Below, in pieces: positions 38,764-53,251 of a stretch of 64,000 bases of DNA (its first letter is position 1; each line of letters starts with the position of its first letter). The DNA is from Lentinula raphanica (taxonomy: Eukaryota > Basidiomycota > Agaricomycetes > Agaricales > Omphalotaceae): contig JANVFP010000006.1 in the NCBI GenBank assembly GCA_027919835.1, positions 1,116,001 through 1,180,000 of the forward strand. The letters run 5' to 3'. The position numbers were made by a program, and so were the translations under genes. Below the pieces are notes generated by a model. That model did not search any database. It worked only from the letters and a program-made list of their open reading frames with translations, and was not told the DNA's origin.

Positions 38764-39038
38764 GATGGTGAAAGTAAAGAATCAAGATTATGTGGTCACG
38801 CGTTAAGTTCTCTCCTCAAAGTCATTGTTTGCATTTGTTGGTCCTCGGAACCGCCCCCCCTTGTGGCCCTCGTTGGCTGAGCCTCGCAATTGGTGACCAC
38901 TACTATTTCCTCACAATTATTATTCTCAGTAAACTAATATATGCAAGGCTGCAAATCGCAAGTAGAAATACATTTTAGCATCGAGGTTGTGTTATACAAT
39001 ATACATATAGACGATTGGTGTGATGTTTAATAATTCGT

Positions 39039-39554
39039 CTATTTCCTTTCCCCAGTAGCCATCTCATAGGCTTTGTTGGCCACATCTGCGACCTTGGACG
39101 CCGCGGTCGAGGCAAATCCCTCAGTCGTGCGACCTGGTTGTTTTGTGGCGTTAGCCCAACCATCATCTACGATCCACAATGTCAGTGACACGATAAGTAT
39201 GCTGGAGTGATTCGAACAGACCTTTATTAGAATTTTCGTTCAGAGGGTCAATGTTTGCAGACTCAATGATGCCCGGTCTACCCTCGACAACGCCAGCAGT
39301 CTGACTGAAGTTTCGTGCTGCTTGTCTGTCGCCATCGAAGTTAGCACCTGCGCCAGCTCCTCGATCTTCCGTTGTTGGATCAGTAACCTACAAAAGGGAA
39401 AATGAGTACTGTACAAAGGTGTATGGTGGATAACCAAACGCACAAAGTTATTCACAAGGGGATTGCTTGTGTCTGAAGATGCGGTGGGGTTTGCCACACC
39501 AGGATAGGTGTCGACGCCGATAGCACCTCCGACAGAACGGTCATTAACGGACAT
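39039..39554 (-). CDS. small hypothetical protein, 134 residues
   Basis: Three exons in phase: 39444-39554, 39222-39387 and 39039-39166, starting at ATG 39554. The protein is hydrophilic, rich in Asn, Gly, Thr and Ala, without cysteine or membrane segments. The C-terminus has an Ala-rich helical part (TAASKVADVANKAYEMA). The composition is reminiscent of stress-associated small fungal proteins, but no family can be named. Confidence 0.7.
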
Positions 39555-39940
39555 GAATTAGCAGATGAAAGATTCGATCGTTTAAGAAAAGTTGTTTAGT
39601 TTCGTTAACGTTACTTCGTTACAAAGTGGAAAAGCTGGGCTTTATAACGTCTGGAAAGAGGACATCTTTCGTCATGATACGTCAGAAACATATCATGAGT
39701 GGAGCGACACTGTTTGCAAACTTTGCTCGTACGACTTGAAAATGCGTCAGTCGCAGTGGGGCATAAGCATACCGCATAGTCAAATGATTTGAGGAGCACC
39801 ATTGAATTTTGTGTTCCATTTTCTAATAGTAACTTGTGGAGTCGCTAAAATACCTTTCTCTTACTCCCTTGCTCAATACATGAACAACAAAATCACCGCC
39901 ATCGATGATAGCCCAACCGTTTTGCATTCGTCTCTTTGAA

Positions 39941-40515
39941 TTAGGAGGAAGCGGGAGAGGCGGTTGAGCGGCGAGAAGCTTCACGGACCTTGTTAATATC
40001 ACTGTTATCAGAGAAGTAGTAATTTTGACCTACAGATTTCCTAACCAGCCTCACCACGGCTTCAATTGCACCTTTGTTCTCGGTGCCTTCCTTGACCTGA
40101 AATAAACAGATGAGCGACCAGAGCAAGCTTTAACAAAGGAATAGCTCACCTCAGCAAAAACCGTCCAATTCCAGAGGGAACCAGGAATATCAAAAGCGGA
40201 TTCACCAGGATATGTACCGCCTCTTCTCCGCCTGCCCTGAGGCGCTCTTGAAGGAGGAAAAGGACCTAGTTCCCGAGAGATGGCACGACTAACAAGCAGT
40301 TTAGACTGTTCGAGATGAGGAGACTGGATAAGCTGAGAGTGCAAATCCTGCAGTATTTTTGGTGTGTCTTCAGGAGTTGGAGGAACAGTTGCCGCACGCA
40401 GCGCATGTAGGCTCTCTTTGTGTTGTTCTCGGTTGACAAACCATGGAGTTGAAGACAACCAACGTTGAAAGTTGAGAGCAGTTGGCCGTCGAATTGGAGC
40501 AGCGGACAAAAACAT
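39941..40515 (-). CDS. predicted mitochondrial protein of unknown function, 173 residues
   Basis: Two exons in phase: 40150-40515 and 39941-40096. The N-terminus (MFLSAAPIRRPTALNFQRWL) is an amphipathic Arg-rich presequence typical of mitochondrial import. The middle holds a basic RRRRGG segment and the C-terminal part a conserved-looking SLWNWTVFAE followed by a Lys/Arg-rich helix. It could be a ribosome- or assembly-associated factor, but I do not recognise the family. Confidence 0.72.
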
Positions 40516-40637
40516 TTGAGATTAGGTAATCACTTGGCCAAGGAATTCACATGCCAGCAGGAATTGTTATTTTTCAATTTCAAGTGACAAGTCTGTTCGG
40601 CTCAGCTCTCTCAGACTCTCACTCTCGCCTTCAACCA

Positions 40638-41373
40638 ATGGGTGTTAGAGCTGCTGTGGTCGTCTGTGTCACCAGCTTCTTGCTGGGTGAGCTGGTTCTG
40701 CTACCACTGATACTCTTTCAAGTCGAATAACACCTTTCGTCAGGTTCTCTATTCACCCATTGGATCGCTGACTCGCTAACGCTCTGGAAGTCTCCAACTA
40801 ATGATCAATACCTCTGGACGGCAGCCACTTACTACTCCATCATCGCCAATGGACCAGCTCAGATACAATACGCAGTAGCCGCTATCGTTCTACTAGGCGT
40901 CTTGACCATATTATGGAGTCTGAGAGACGGAAGAGCTGGAAACTTGATGTTTGACGGAGGCAGCATCTGTGAGATCCCATTACTCATCATCCTCGAACAT
41001 ATCCTCATGATCTTCCAGTCTTGTTTTGTACGACTATATGGATGTACTCGTACTCTGTCCTTCCCAGTACGTATCTCACTGGCTTTTCTCTGTTGAATGT
41101 GTGGCTCTGTTGTTCACCATGTTTCCAACAGCAATCTTCACGCTGTTCAAAGATCTCCCGCCACATCCCAAAACAGATGCTGTACCTCAGGAACTGCAAT
41201 CAGCAATCCTTGATCTTGCATCCACAAACTTAATCTGCAGTGTTGCGTTGACGGGAGTGCTCGGTCTGCAGGCGGGTCGGTTCTGGGCCGAGTCGGCTGA
41301 TGATGACGACGAGATAGAGTCTCTGAAAGCTACGCCTGCACCTTCGCGTGCAAAAACGCCTTCAACTGAATGA
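40638..41373 (+). CDS. SHR3: Shr3-type ER packaging chaperone for amino-acid permeases
   Basis: Four exons in phase: 40638-40686, 40744-40968, 41019-41066 and 41132-41373, giving 187 residues. Shr3 is an ER membrane protein that helps amino-acid permeases fold and load into COPII vesicles. The N-terminus MGVRAAVVVCVTSFLLGSLF and the following THWIADSLTLW match the Shr3 family pattern; further hydrophobic helices are IVLLGVLTILW, IWMYSYSVL and ICSVALTGVLGL, giving the expected four membrane segments. The C-terminal tail is acidic, as usual. Length agrees with the family (about 200). Confidence 0.85.
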
Positions 41374-41696
41374 TCACCAAAAAAGACGCGCGAATTGCAT
41401 GTATTATTATACACACGCGTTACTCATTTTCCGATCTGATGTTTAACTTGGAACCAAGGTGGACTACCTACTACTCTTACTTTGTCCTTTGCTCAGTGTT
41501 ATGCTTGCTGTGTTCTGTCTAAATTATGTATTTCGTTTTTGGGACGCATTCAACTGACTACTCAACTACTTGCACTTCATATTATCCAGTTGTCTAGTTT
41601 GTCTACTGGGTCATGACGATGTATAGCTATTGTACGTATCTGTATGCAACTATTGATACAACTACTCTCCAACTCTTGAAACCGCTCCGCAACTTT
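41374..41696. other. intergenic, convergent 3' ends
   Basis: Between the stop of the Shr3 gene and the stop of the LETM1 gene; it should hold both 3' UTRs. Nothing else seen. Confidence 0.6.
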
Positions 41697-44019
<2,323 letters not shown>

Positions 44020-44130
44020 AAGATAAAAGTTGAAGCCAGGTTGGAGAAGAGCAAGTTGTATAAAAGAAAGTCGAAGCCGGTATGCGGAATCTCTTCGGCA
44101 AAGAAGCGCGCAGCTTTCCCACGACTTACG

Positions 44131-45669
44131 ATGATTGACTCCTCCAGTCAAGCCTTCAAAAAAGCCCGCAGACAGTATCTCAAATCCACAAAGAACAGAG
44201 ATCCCAATATCGACAAGGACTGGACGCCATTCCGTGCAGCGGAAAAACATTTCAAAGCTCGTTTTCCTCCCCCAGATCTCACCAAAGTTCTTGATCTCGC
44301 CACCTTGGACGAACGCAGAGCTTCCGAGGTCACTGCTGGAATATGGGCAGGAAAATCGGATGCGGTCGAGACACACGCGTTCACTACAGGGTCAGGGAGT
44401 AAAGGGTATACATTTTCTCGACTGCCAGGTAACTTACTGCGAATGACGCTTCGAGGATCTGGTTGAAATTCACCTCTACATCTACAGGACTAATACTGCT
44501 ACCTGCTTTCTTATGCCCAGAAGAACAGAGAAACCTGATCAAATGGTCTCTTACGGAACACGCTCGTCAGCCCAACGAGACCAACCTCGATGTACATTAC
44601 CTTCTTCCTCCGGAAGGAATATGGAATGCCTATCTGCGGGATCGTAACACATTAGTCCATCCACGTCCGATCGAGACAGACGCAGAATACCTCAAGCAAG
44701 AATCCGGCCCCAGACAGCTCATCAATAACGTCTCAGCAGATACAAGCAACTTCGAACTAATGAACAACGTCGCCAAACCTCCACTACCTCCATCATCGAA
44801 TATACGGCCTGCGTCGTGCTCCTATTTGTTACCACGCCTTAGATGGGCGAATATAGGATGGTTCTATCATTGGGGCACGAAACAATATGATTTCTCGAAA
44901 GGAAAGATCCCTGTACATGATACTATCCGCAAAGTGTGTAAAGGTGCAGTAAGATCGGTTGACTGGCAAGATATCTTTGCGTCGGATACTTCTGATTGGG
45001 GAAGTCACGGGCCAGATTGGATGGACTGGCATGAAAGCTATGGTACGTGACGCCTGAAGAATTTCTTCTTATAACTCAGCTGAAATTGCACTTTGTCAGA
45101 ACCTGACGCTGGGATCGTCAACTTTTACCAAACCAAGGTGAGCCTTTTGGCTTTGTATTCTTCTGGGCTAGGCTAGAGAACCTCATAGGATACTTTAATG
45201 GCACACGTAGATCGCTCAGAGGTCTGCGCTACTTCTCCTCTCGTTTCGATCTCGTAAGTTTCCTTTCCTCAATCCTCCAGCAGCGGGTCGCTCTTACCGT
45301 CATGTTGTAGACTCGGAAACGCAGCTATCTTCCTCATAGGAGGTATAACCCGCGACACAGAGCCGATTCCCATCCTTCTTCGCTCGGGCGACGTTGTGAT
45401 TATGTCTGGGCCAGCATGTCGGAGAGCCTATCACGGCAAGTCTCCAGTTTAATGACGACTCCTCACGAACGGTTCTGTCTGTCTAATACCTTTTCTTTTC
45501 AGGCGTCCCCCGCATACTCGAAAACACGCTTCCGCCACATTTAGCAGAAGCAGATGGTGTCGATGATCCCACTTGGGCGGTCTTCAAGAGCTACATGGAA
45601 ACGACTCGGATAAACATCAATGCCAGACAGGTGTTCCCGAAAGATTTCGATCCAGGTCTTCCTCAGTGA
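44131..45669 (+). CDS. AlkB homologue 1, Fe(II)/2-oxoglutarate dioxygenase
   Basis: Six exons in phase: 44131-44428, 44488-45042, 45100-45137, 45189-45253, 45311-45435 and 45503-45669, giving 415 residues. AlkB1 proteins remove methyl groups from nucleic acids (tRNA m1A, and proposed DNA 6mA) by oxidation. The iron ligands are seen as HVD in LMAHVDRSE and the distal His in YHGVPRI, whose Arg should bind 2-oxoglutarate. WFYHWGTKQYDF is a family hallmark. The intron after 45435 begins GCAAGT, so it is a GC-AG intron; using it restores HGVPRI exactly. It shares a short divergent promoter with LETM1 and converges with the E(z) gene. Confidence 0.92.
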
Positions 45670-46037
45670 CATTACAGTATGCTCGATCTGCGAACGGGGC
45701 TCACTTTTCGACCTGGTACATCAGACGGGTCGCAATTTGCGACTTACGTGCCAAGGACGCCGCTCTTCCTGCCCATGGTCTTTCAGGCGGAATTCGCCCA
45801 CTCGTTCCCTCCAAGCGCGATCCTCCGCACAATGTCGGTTAGAGATAAAATCATCCTTTGGCAAACCTCCGTTTAATCTGTTCGTGCCGTATGCTCAAAA
45901 ACACACTTACAAAGCGCATGATTCTGTTGAAACTCTGTACTCTATTTAAATAGTCTGCATGACTGCATCCAAAGCTTGTACCAGTGGTTTTTCACTATTT
46001 GTGTACTACAGATAATGGAGCAAGCAGCACAGTTGAG
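45670..46037. other. intergenic, convergent 3' ends
   Basis: Between the stops of the AlkB1 and E(z) genes. ORFs at 45573-45949 run through the last AlkB1 exon in other frames and are shadows. No gene or RNA seen. Confidence 0.6.
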
Positions 46038-48738
46038 TTATTGTTTGGCCTTTGTCGGGATTCTGAAAAAATCTGAACCGTAATCCAAGAACAACTCAAT
46101 TCCTGGTTCGAGGCGGGTTTCTAGTATTCAGTATTCAGTATCATTGGTTAATCATCTAATCATCGAGTGTAGTAAGAAAAACATACTAGCGTATATGCCA
46201 ATCCGATAATTCCCAGTGACAAGCATGACTGGGATATGCAGCAGCACTTGTTAGGGGATAGAAAACTAGAAACAGCACGATCAATGGCTTACTTCGAGCA
46301 AAGCAGTTTGGACTGTCGCTATGGTTGATATACCGGGATTCGTTTCCAAGAAAATTACTGTCGAGATCATAATTACCGTTCAAGTTGTAGAGATAGCTGC
46401 GTTTGCGATGGTTTGACACTTCGCTGTAAGGGGGAGGGGGGTTCAGGATGTTTAGTGAAAGCTCTATGGAGGGAAAGAAACGTGAACTTGCTCTCGAGTT
46501 AGAGATGTGCGTTGGTGTGTCATTTCGCCTACATATTCTGTGGGGGTGGTTTTGTGGTGAGTATACTAGGTATGGGGAAATACTATTGAAAAAACCACAC
46601 ACACCTGTGATGAACTCGCCTGACTCAACAGGTTCTAGCAAGAACAAGCCAACACCCCACGTCCCAGGCTTTACTTCTGTGTGCTGTTAAAATACCCGTC
46701 TCAAATTATATGACAGCAGAGAATGTCGAAATCAGTTACCTTCCAGTACTGTCGTTGAATGGATACATTCGAGCATTTGTCGCGTTCAGATTGATCTACA
46801 ACACATCTCATGAATTCCTACGGCAAACCAGATCCAAAAGCATTATCTTTCACCTCTAAAGAGAGGTAGTCAGTTTCCTCTCATATCAGGAATGAAAACC
46901 AAAACCTGACCTTGCCCCACATCTTCCACACAACTCCGGGTCACATTCTCGCTGAGCTTTGTAGCAAGCACATTCGTTTGTTCGACAGGATCTCTTTGTT
47001 TTCCTTCGAGCGCAGCTACAACCCGTCCATCGACGTCGACCTGTACATCTCATACAGATAAGTTGTCCATGCAAAGCCTGAAACAGCCAAAGCGATAGAT
47101 GGTCTTACACGCTTTTAGATCACAGTGGCAGCTCCGGTCGCAGTGAGCGTGTTTCCTATGGCACGTACAATTATGCGAAGCATCACATGTGCCTTTGTGA
47201 TGACACGGTTTGCCGCTGTTCGTTTTCCAGATAAGTGACCAAACTACGTATGTATCTGTATCCTGTCCAGAAACCTACGGCTTGAATTTATCCATGTTCA
47301 GATCTGTGAAATAGTCTCAGTTCATTTGATTGTTGCAAGTGGGATCATAGCTCGGCTACCATTAAATTTCCCCTGCTTCAAAGGAGGAGGATATTTCACT
47401 TTGGTTCTTGGGTCTTTCCGCTTGATATCATCGTCCGGTAGCATGTTCTTGCGACGTTTAAAGATCTGTGGGACCACATTATATCAGTAGGGCATGATGC
47501 CAGTGGAAGAGAAGTTAAACCTCGAACCTCAAAGCAAGGTTTCTTGCATATAACAGCAAGATCACAAGGCAAAGCATCCGGCGAGTGGTCTAAGAAGATT
47601 TTGAATGTATCCAAGTCATCTTGTGTCCATTCAGTCTCCTGGAAGGAATGTGAATGAGGGTTATGAGAAAGCACAGTACAAGAGAGTCATTTACGATGGT
47701 TAGGTCATTTCCAGGCAATCGCGAGATGAAGCAATCATTAGAACAAGCTGAAAGGGTGTCCGCGAGGAGATCATTACTAACCTTGCGGGCTGTTACAGAC
47801 AGACGTGGCGGAAAAGGATACCAAGGTACTGATATCATGATTCATCAGCACACGTCAACGGATCGATACTGTATGTAGGAAGAAAGCTACTGCTTACTGT
47901 GCTGGTCACAATACCCGAACATACAGCTGGCGGAATTGCAAAAATGGGACACCAGGTTCTGGAATTCAGTTCTGACTGGGAGAGCAGGTTTCAGAGGCAG
48001 GTTTTCAGATTGACTGCTATGTTTTGCAGAATTTGCCCAGTCAAAGTCGCCCTGGTATTTGAGAGTGACCAAGACACCCGGCGGGCCATTTCGAGTCGAA
48101 GTGAGTGGGAGCGGAAGTTCGCCTGTATCATCAATCTCAGCATAAGAGAGACCATGTTGGTGATGCAGACGGTGTGCAGTCTCAGTCACCACGGCGTGTA
48201 CTACAAGATTTGGTTCGATTAGAGAGTTATGAACAGGACACACGGAGAACTAACGATCAGAATCGAACAAATCAGAATTCCATGCATAAGACTGGTATTG
48301 TTTGCCATACTCTTTCCAGTCGAATGTGGGATCATCTGCTAGAGGGAAGAATGGCAAGTCATGGGGGTCATCTCCAGTATGATGATTATCCGAAATCGGA
48401 GTGCAGCTAGTGTAGGATGGCGCAGGATCAAAGGGAGCCTTGAGAGTGATGATTTCTGGATCGTTCATTGTGTAGTTGGGAAAGGACTCCTCCTGCAGAT
48501 CCAAGTGTTCAATATCTCCAACGAGGTCGTCGTCAGCCATCTCGGTTCTGTTTTGTGACTTGGTGACTAAAGTCTGCATAGATTTCTCAAAATCTTTCTT
48601 GCTCCATTCATTGAACTCCTCCCACACCGCTTGATAGACTTCGCGGATGATCGACACCTGCGCCTCTGTTTGATGCTCGTCACTGGACGACTCCTCCAAG
48701 CGACGTTTAGCTGGAATCATCTCGTCAACGTGGTACAT
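46038..48738 (-). CDS. E(z)/EZH2-type histone H3 lysine-27 methyltransferase
   Basis: Fourteen exons keep phase and give 610 residues: 48255-48738, 47898-48200, 47778-47828, 47695-47747, 47528-47638, 47360-47465, 47109-47255, 46911-47040, 46740-46806, 46605-46683, 46492-46537, 46293-46423, 46187-46228 and 46038-46120. It is the catalytic subunit of Polycomb complex 2, which methylates H3K27. Visible parts: an acidic N-terminus with [10 protein letters not shown]; the Cys/His segment FCNSASC-GYCDQH; ACSNDC; the CXC pre-SET region ([28 protein letters not shown] spacing); and the SET domain with [22 protein letters not shown] and ELFLDYG carrying the catalytic Asn-His and Tyr. One intron (46424-46491) starts with GC. 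The exon between 47260 and 47360 is the least certain. The start could also be the ATG at 48720. Shorter than animal EZH2 (about 750). Confidence 0.88.
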
Positions 48739-48887
48739 GTGAGTTGAATAATGAAGCTCTGGAAATTCAAGATCGCGAAATTTAAACAGGCGCGAGAAAA
48801 AGAACACACAAACAGACACAAACAGGAAAACCTCCCACTCAACTTCAATATTTCAATGTTCTACGTTTGAACATTTGAACCGTCATC
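48739..48887. promoter_or_regulatory. bidirectional promoter of E(z) and F-box gene A
   Basis: Only 149 bp separate the two divergent start codons. A diverged copy of this stretch lies in front of F-box gene B, so the pair was duplicated together. Confidence 0.6.
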
Positions 48888-50382
48888 ATGCAACTGTTTA
48901 TGCCATTTCCCAACGAGTTGCTTCACGAAATCATTGAATATGTTGCATATATACCCGTACCGCCAGATAATCTAGATTTTCGGAGGTCTCGCGAATCCTT
49001 GTTCAAGCAGGCTTCACCCGAACTCCTGGCGCTCTCTCTAGCTAATCGGTGGCTACGTCAAGCTTGTCTACCTTTCCTCTTCGCGCATGTCAAGATTCGT
49101 AACACCTACCGAGACAATATCGTAGAAAGACTGGAGAAACGTCTCGCACTTCTTTCGAAGTTTACGAAGTACGATTTATATAGAATAGTACTCCTGGCCA
49201 TTGATTGACCAACATTCACAGAACTCTGCTCTTGAGAGACTTCGGCTCTTACACCTCTCAAATAGTGGATCGAATTGCAACCCGAATACTGCCTTCACTC
49301 AAGCAACTTTCCTATGTCGACATGGATTGTAGTCTCGAAACCAGACCTACTACGGATTTGCTCCTCGCAATACTTGAGCATCCCGCTATTACAATGGTTC
49401 TGATCCATGAATTACCTCCCAAGTCTATGCACGGTCACGACTTGTCGAAGGTGATACTCGTGAAAAAAATGACATCCATTGATGCCGAGTCTTATGCTCT
49501 CAGAACTTGCCTGAACAATAACATGAGGCTGACGTGCCTCGAGCTCTACGCAATCAGAGATCTTGACAAAGGATTTGGACTTAGGAAATATTCTGGGTTG
49601 GAAGAGCTGAGAATTTGGATAGACAGTTCTTCTCTCGTCACTTCCTGGCTGCCTGTCCTTTCATCAACTCATCCAACCTTCAATAAGCTGTGGCTCGTCG
49701 ACGACGATCAGCTTTGTTTTCCTACCCAGACACCCACATCTATATCATCTTTCGATGATGAATCCCAACGTCAGGGTCTCAAAGCTAGTTGCACCGTCAA
49801 GCGTATTGGTCTTCATAGAGATATTGGTCATCTCTCGCAAGAGTGGTTCGTCATGGCACTGACTCTGCACATCAGTACTTCTCTAGTTGAGACACTCATG
49901 CTCGTTGCCTCTTCATTTCCAAAACTCGAGATTCTTGCTCTCGACCTCGATACAGATAAGGGGATGTATGATGTTGTGCGTCATCTCATCCACACTCGCA
50001 CTCATGCTGATTTCTTTGGACCTAGGACGATCTTGCTTCTGTAATTGCACATTTCTCATCTCTCAGAGTTGTGCAACTCCACCACGTCCTTGAGCGGCTC
50101 AAATTTGGATCCGAAAATGAGATACCACCGGTCCAGCAAGATGATTCCACAGACGTTCTATATGAATCAATTGCTCTTGCAGAGAATGGAATGTTTCATT
50201 TTGCATCTCTTCTGGCGAAGCGAGTCAGAACGCTGGATTTCTTCTACATTCACGAAAAGGGCTATGACTCTGAGTATGGTGATTGGTGGGATCTCATTGA
50301 ATGGCTTTATGTACTCAATAGTAATCGGGACATCAGCGAAAGACGTTTGGGAGTTGTACTTGAGACTTTCGACGCAATATAG
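48888..50382 (+). CDS. F-box-like/LRR-type protein A
   Basis: Three exons in phase: 48888-49168, 49222-49975 and 50026-50382, giving 463 residues. The first residues FPNELLHEIIEYVAY fit the start of an F-box (Leu/Pro-x-E-hhh). The rest has scattered Leu-rich strands (LEELRIWI, FPKLEILALDLD) as in F-box proteins with degenerate leucine-rich repeats, which recruit substrates to SCF ubiquitin ligases. The last exon is reached by an intron with donor GTGCGT; without it the frame stops at 50044. It is the paralogue of gene B. Confidence 0.78.
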
Positions 50383-50534
50383 AATACACCATGCATAGGG
50401 AAATGATGATATGCTCTACATACAGTACACCACATAGCTAAGTAAGTAGAAAAAATTTGGTTCATCGGCCAGTGACAACTTAGATTTCCCAGCAGAACCC
50501 CTCTGCATCTCAGTGACGCTGTGATAAAAACACC

Positions 50535-50645
50535 GCTTGATGAAAATTTCGCGGATGATCGATACCTGCATCTCTGTCTGATGATGTTCTTCACTGGAAT
50601 ACCCCTCTAAGCGACGTTTGACCAGAATCATCTCATCGATGTTGA
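50535..50645 (-). pseudogene. fragment of the E(z) N-terminus, duplicated
   Basis: On the - strand the reading DEMILVKRRLEGYSSEEH and then QVSIIREI mirrors the E(z) start ([26 protein letters not shown]). Similarity fades after the first 30 or so codons, there is no later E(z) exon, and the frame then reads random sequence. It sits in front of F-box gene B just as E(z) sits in front of gene A, so it is the leftover of a tandem duplication. Confidence 0.85.
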
Positions 50646-50818
50646 CAATGTTGAAGAAACTTCGAAGCAGTAAGCGCGAGAATGTAATAAAAACAGAGAC
50701 AAACATAAATCCGACCTTTCTTCATAAACTTTCCACATGTACAATCTTTCCAGCTTCTTTCTAAATTCTCAAAAGTCTAGCGCTGGTCTAGTGTAACGTT
50801 TAACAGATTTGAACCATC

Positions 50819-52275
50819 ATGCAACCATTCTCGTTGTTTCCCAATGAGCTACTGCATGTCGTCATTGACTATGTTGCATACGCTCCCGTAACGCCAGAGT
50901 TAGACTCGCCTTTCAAAACTTTCTTCAAGCAGGCTTCCCCCGACCTCCTTGCACTCTCCCTAGCTAATTGGCGGCTACGTCTAGCTTGTCTACGTTTCCT
51001 CTTTGCACACATCAAGATATGTAACGATAACATAGAAAAGCTGGTAGATCATCATGCGCTTTTGTCAAAATTCACGAAGTATGTTCCAACAAGTACTCCT
51101 GCTGGCCATTCCTAAACCAACGTTCGCAGATCCCTGCTCATAGAATTTGACCCTGGCCCCTCTCAAATGGAGGATCAAATCATATACCGAATATTGCCCC
51201 AACTCGAGCGACCTCTTTGTGTCGAGTTGAATTGGACTTTTGACAGCAGACCTAGTAGACATTTCTTCCTTGCGATACGTGGGCATCCCACCATTACAAC
51301 GGTCCTGGTCAACCTCTTGCCCCACAAGTCTATGCACGATGGTGATTTGTCAAAGGTGATCCTCGCTCAAGCGACTACTCCTGCGTATGGGATGTCTTCG
51401 CTGAGCCTTAGAGATTGCCTGACAAATGGCATGGGGCTGGCGTGCTTAGAGCTCTACAATCTTGACACTCTTGACGAAGAACTCGGAATCAGAACTTTCC
51501 CTGGGTTAGAAGAACTACGAATCTGGATGGAGAATATTCCTCTTGTGACTTCTTGGCTGCCCGTATTTTCCTCAACTCATCGAGCCTTGAAAAAGGTCTG
51601 GTTCCTCGATGACGACCAGCGTTGTTTTGCTGTTCATACGCCCACATTCATCTCCTCTTTTGATGAAGAAACTCGACGCGAAGGTCTCAAAGCTAGCTAC
51701 ACCGTAAAGCGTATTGGGCTTCGAAGAGATATAGGCCATTCCTCGCAGGAATGGTATGTCATGGGACTCGCCTTAAGTATCAACACTTCACTGGTGGAGA
51801 TACTCATGCTCGTTGCTTCTTCGTTTCCGAAACTCGAAGATCTCAGTCTCGACCTTGGTACAGATAAGGGGATGTATGATATTGTGCGTCATATATCATA
51901 TCTCATCCACAATCCCCCTCATGCTGATTTCTCTGGTTTCAGGACGATCTTTCTTCTGTACTCGCACGCTTCTCATCTCTCAGAGTTGTGCACCTTCACA
52001 AAGTCTTTTACCGGCTCAGATTTCCATCTAGAAATGAGAAGGACATGCATCAACTGCGACGAATTGATTATACAAGTGCTCTGGCAAAATTCATCACCCG
52101 TGCAGAAAGCGGGATACTACGTTACATATCTCTTCTGGCGGAGCGAGTCAGAAGTCTGAATTTTTTCCGCGTCAATGAACTGGTCATTCATGAGCCTGGT
52201 CAAGGGGGGTACTTAGTCATAGGTTGGCTTCAAGTAATTAATAGTGACCAGGACGTCGGTGGAATACCTTTTTGA
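50819..52275 (+). CDS. F-box-like/LRR-type protein B
   Basis: Three exons in phase: 50819-51078, 51130-51883 and 51943-52275, giving 448 residues. Intron positions match gene A and exon 2 has the same length (754 bp) in both. The F-box-like start is LFPNELLHVVIDYVAY. The two proteins are clearly paralogous along their length, with many substitutions and small indels, so the duplication is not recent and both frames have stayed open. Confidence 0.78.
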
Positions 52276-52567
52276 ATTACTGAAGCTGTACCCATACAAG
52301 ATATGTAAATGATGGTTTATTCACCAGTTCTGGTATAATCAACCAGGAGAGGAATTTTCTACATGGTGTATTGAGCCAAAATGAGATCTTGAACGATGAC
52401 TCTTCAAGGTGATGCACCTGTTTCTCTACCATCTAGTCATGGAGAATAGATCTCTTGGGACAAACATCAATGATGATCTCAGGCTGATCTAGGCAATTTT
52501 AAAGAGAAAGCATGTGCAACGCTAAGCAGTTCAAGCAGCTACCAGCTGTAAGCCTGTATTCAGAGCC

Positions 52568-52574
52568 AAAAAAA
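52568..52574 (-). terminator. RNA polymerase III terminator of U6
   Basis: A run of seven T on the - strand directly after the U6 gene. Confidence 0.8.
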
Positions 52575-52690
52575 CAAATATTTTGGACCGAAGTCCTTCC
52601 ACTCTGAGGTAGCGTGTCATCTTTGTGCAAGGGCCATGCTAATCTTCTCTGTATTGTTCCAGATTTTTCGTATGTCACCCCGAAGGGGAC
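52575..52690 (-). ncRNA. U6 spliceosomal RNA
   Basis: On the - strand the sequence starts GTCCCCTTCGGGGTGACATA (5' hairpin), then has the invariant ACAGAGA box, GATTAGCATGGCCC and AAGATGACACGC of the internal stem-loop, and ends with a GGAC-TTCG-GTCC hairpin before the T-run. About 116 nt, slightly longer than usual. The core has no intron. U6 pairs with U2 and the 5' splice site in the active spliceosome. No clear TATA box was seen at -25. Confidence 0.95.
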
Positions 52691-53251
52691 GTTGAACAGG
52701 TATTTGAATCTTAGAGGCAGCAGAAACAATATCATTGTACATGTTTTACGGTAAGCGCTGATTTTGGGCGCTAGAGACACTCTTCTTCCAAAAGTACCTA
52801 CTACTTACTATCCTCTTCCATATGACCATATTCGTGCTCATCAGGATATCCCATCACCCTCTATTCTTTGAGGTGGAAACATTTCTCAGCGCAGTGGAAT
52901 AGTAGTCCAATTATCGTTGACTGCCTTCTTCGGAGCTCTGCCCTGACTAGCCCAAGCTTCATCGCTTATCGACAATGAGTCCTCCTTGCCCTTCTTCAGG
53001 TAATTCTCTGCTCCTGCTCATTCAGTCTGAGCTCATCATTCGAATCCTGAAAAGCGTCACAGCTGATATGAAACCTCTAGTACAACAACGTCCCAATTTA
53101 TAAATCTAGTAGTATTCATACATATTCTTGTACTTTACATACAACAGATGAGTTGGATCATCATACATAAACCTTTGCAAAGTCTGAGCATCAGTTTGTG
53201 TTGGCAGACTGATTATGTAGGATGAGCTACCGAACCTTCGTCAACTTTCCG
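52691..53251. other. intergenic
   Basis: Between U6 (reading left) and the 3' end of the homoserine acetyltransferase gene. No gene seen; the right part should be that gene's 3' UTR and the left part the U6 promoter. Confidence 0.5.
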
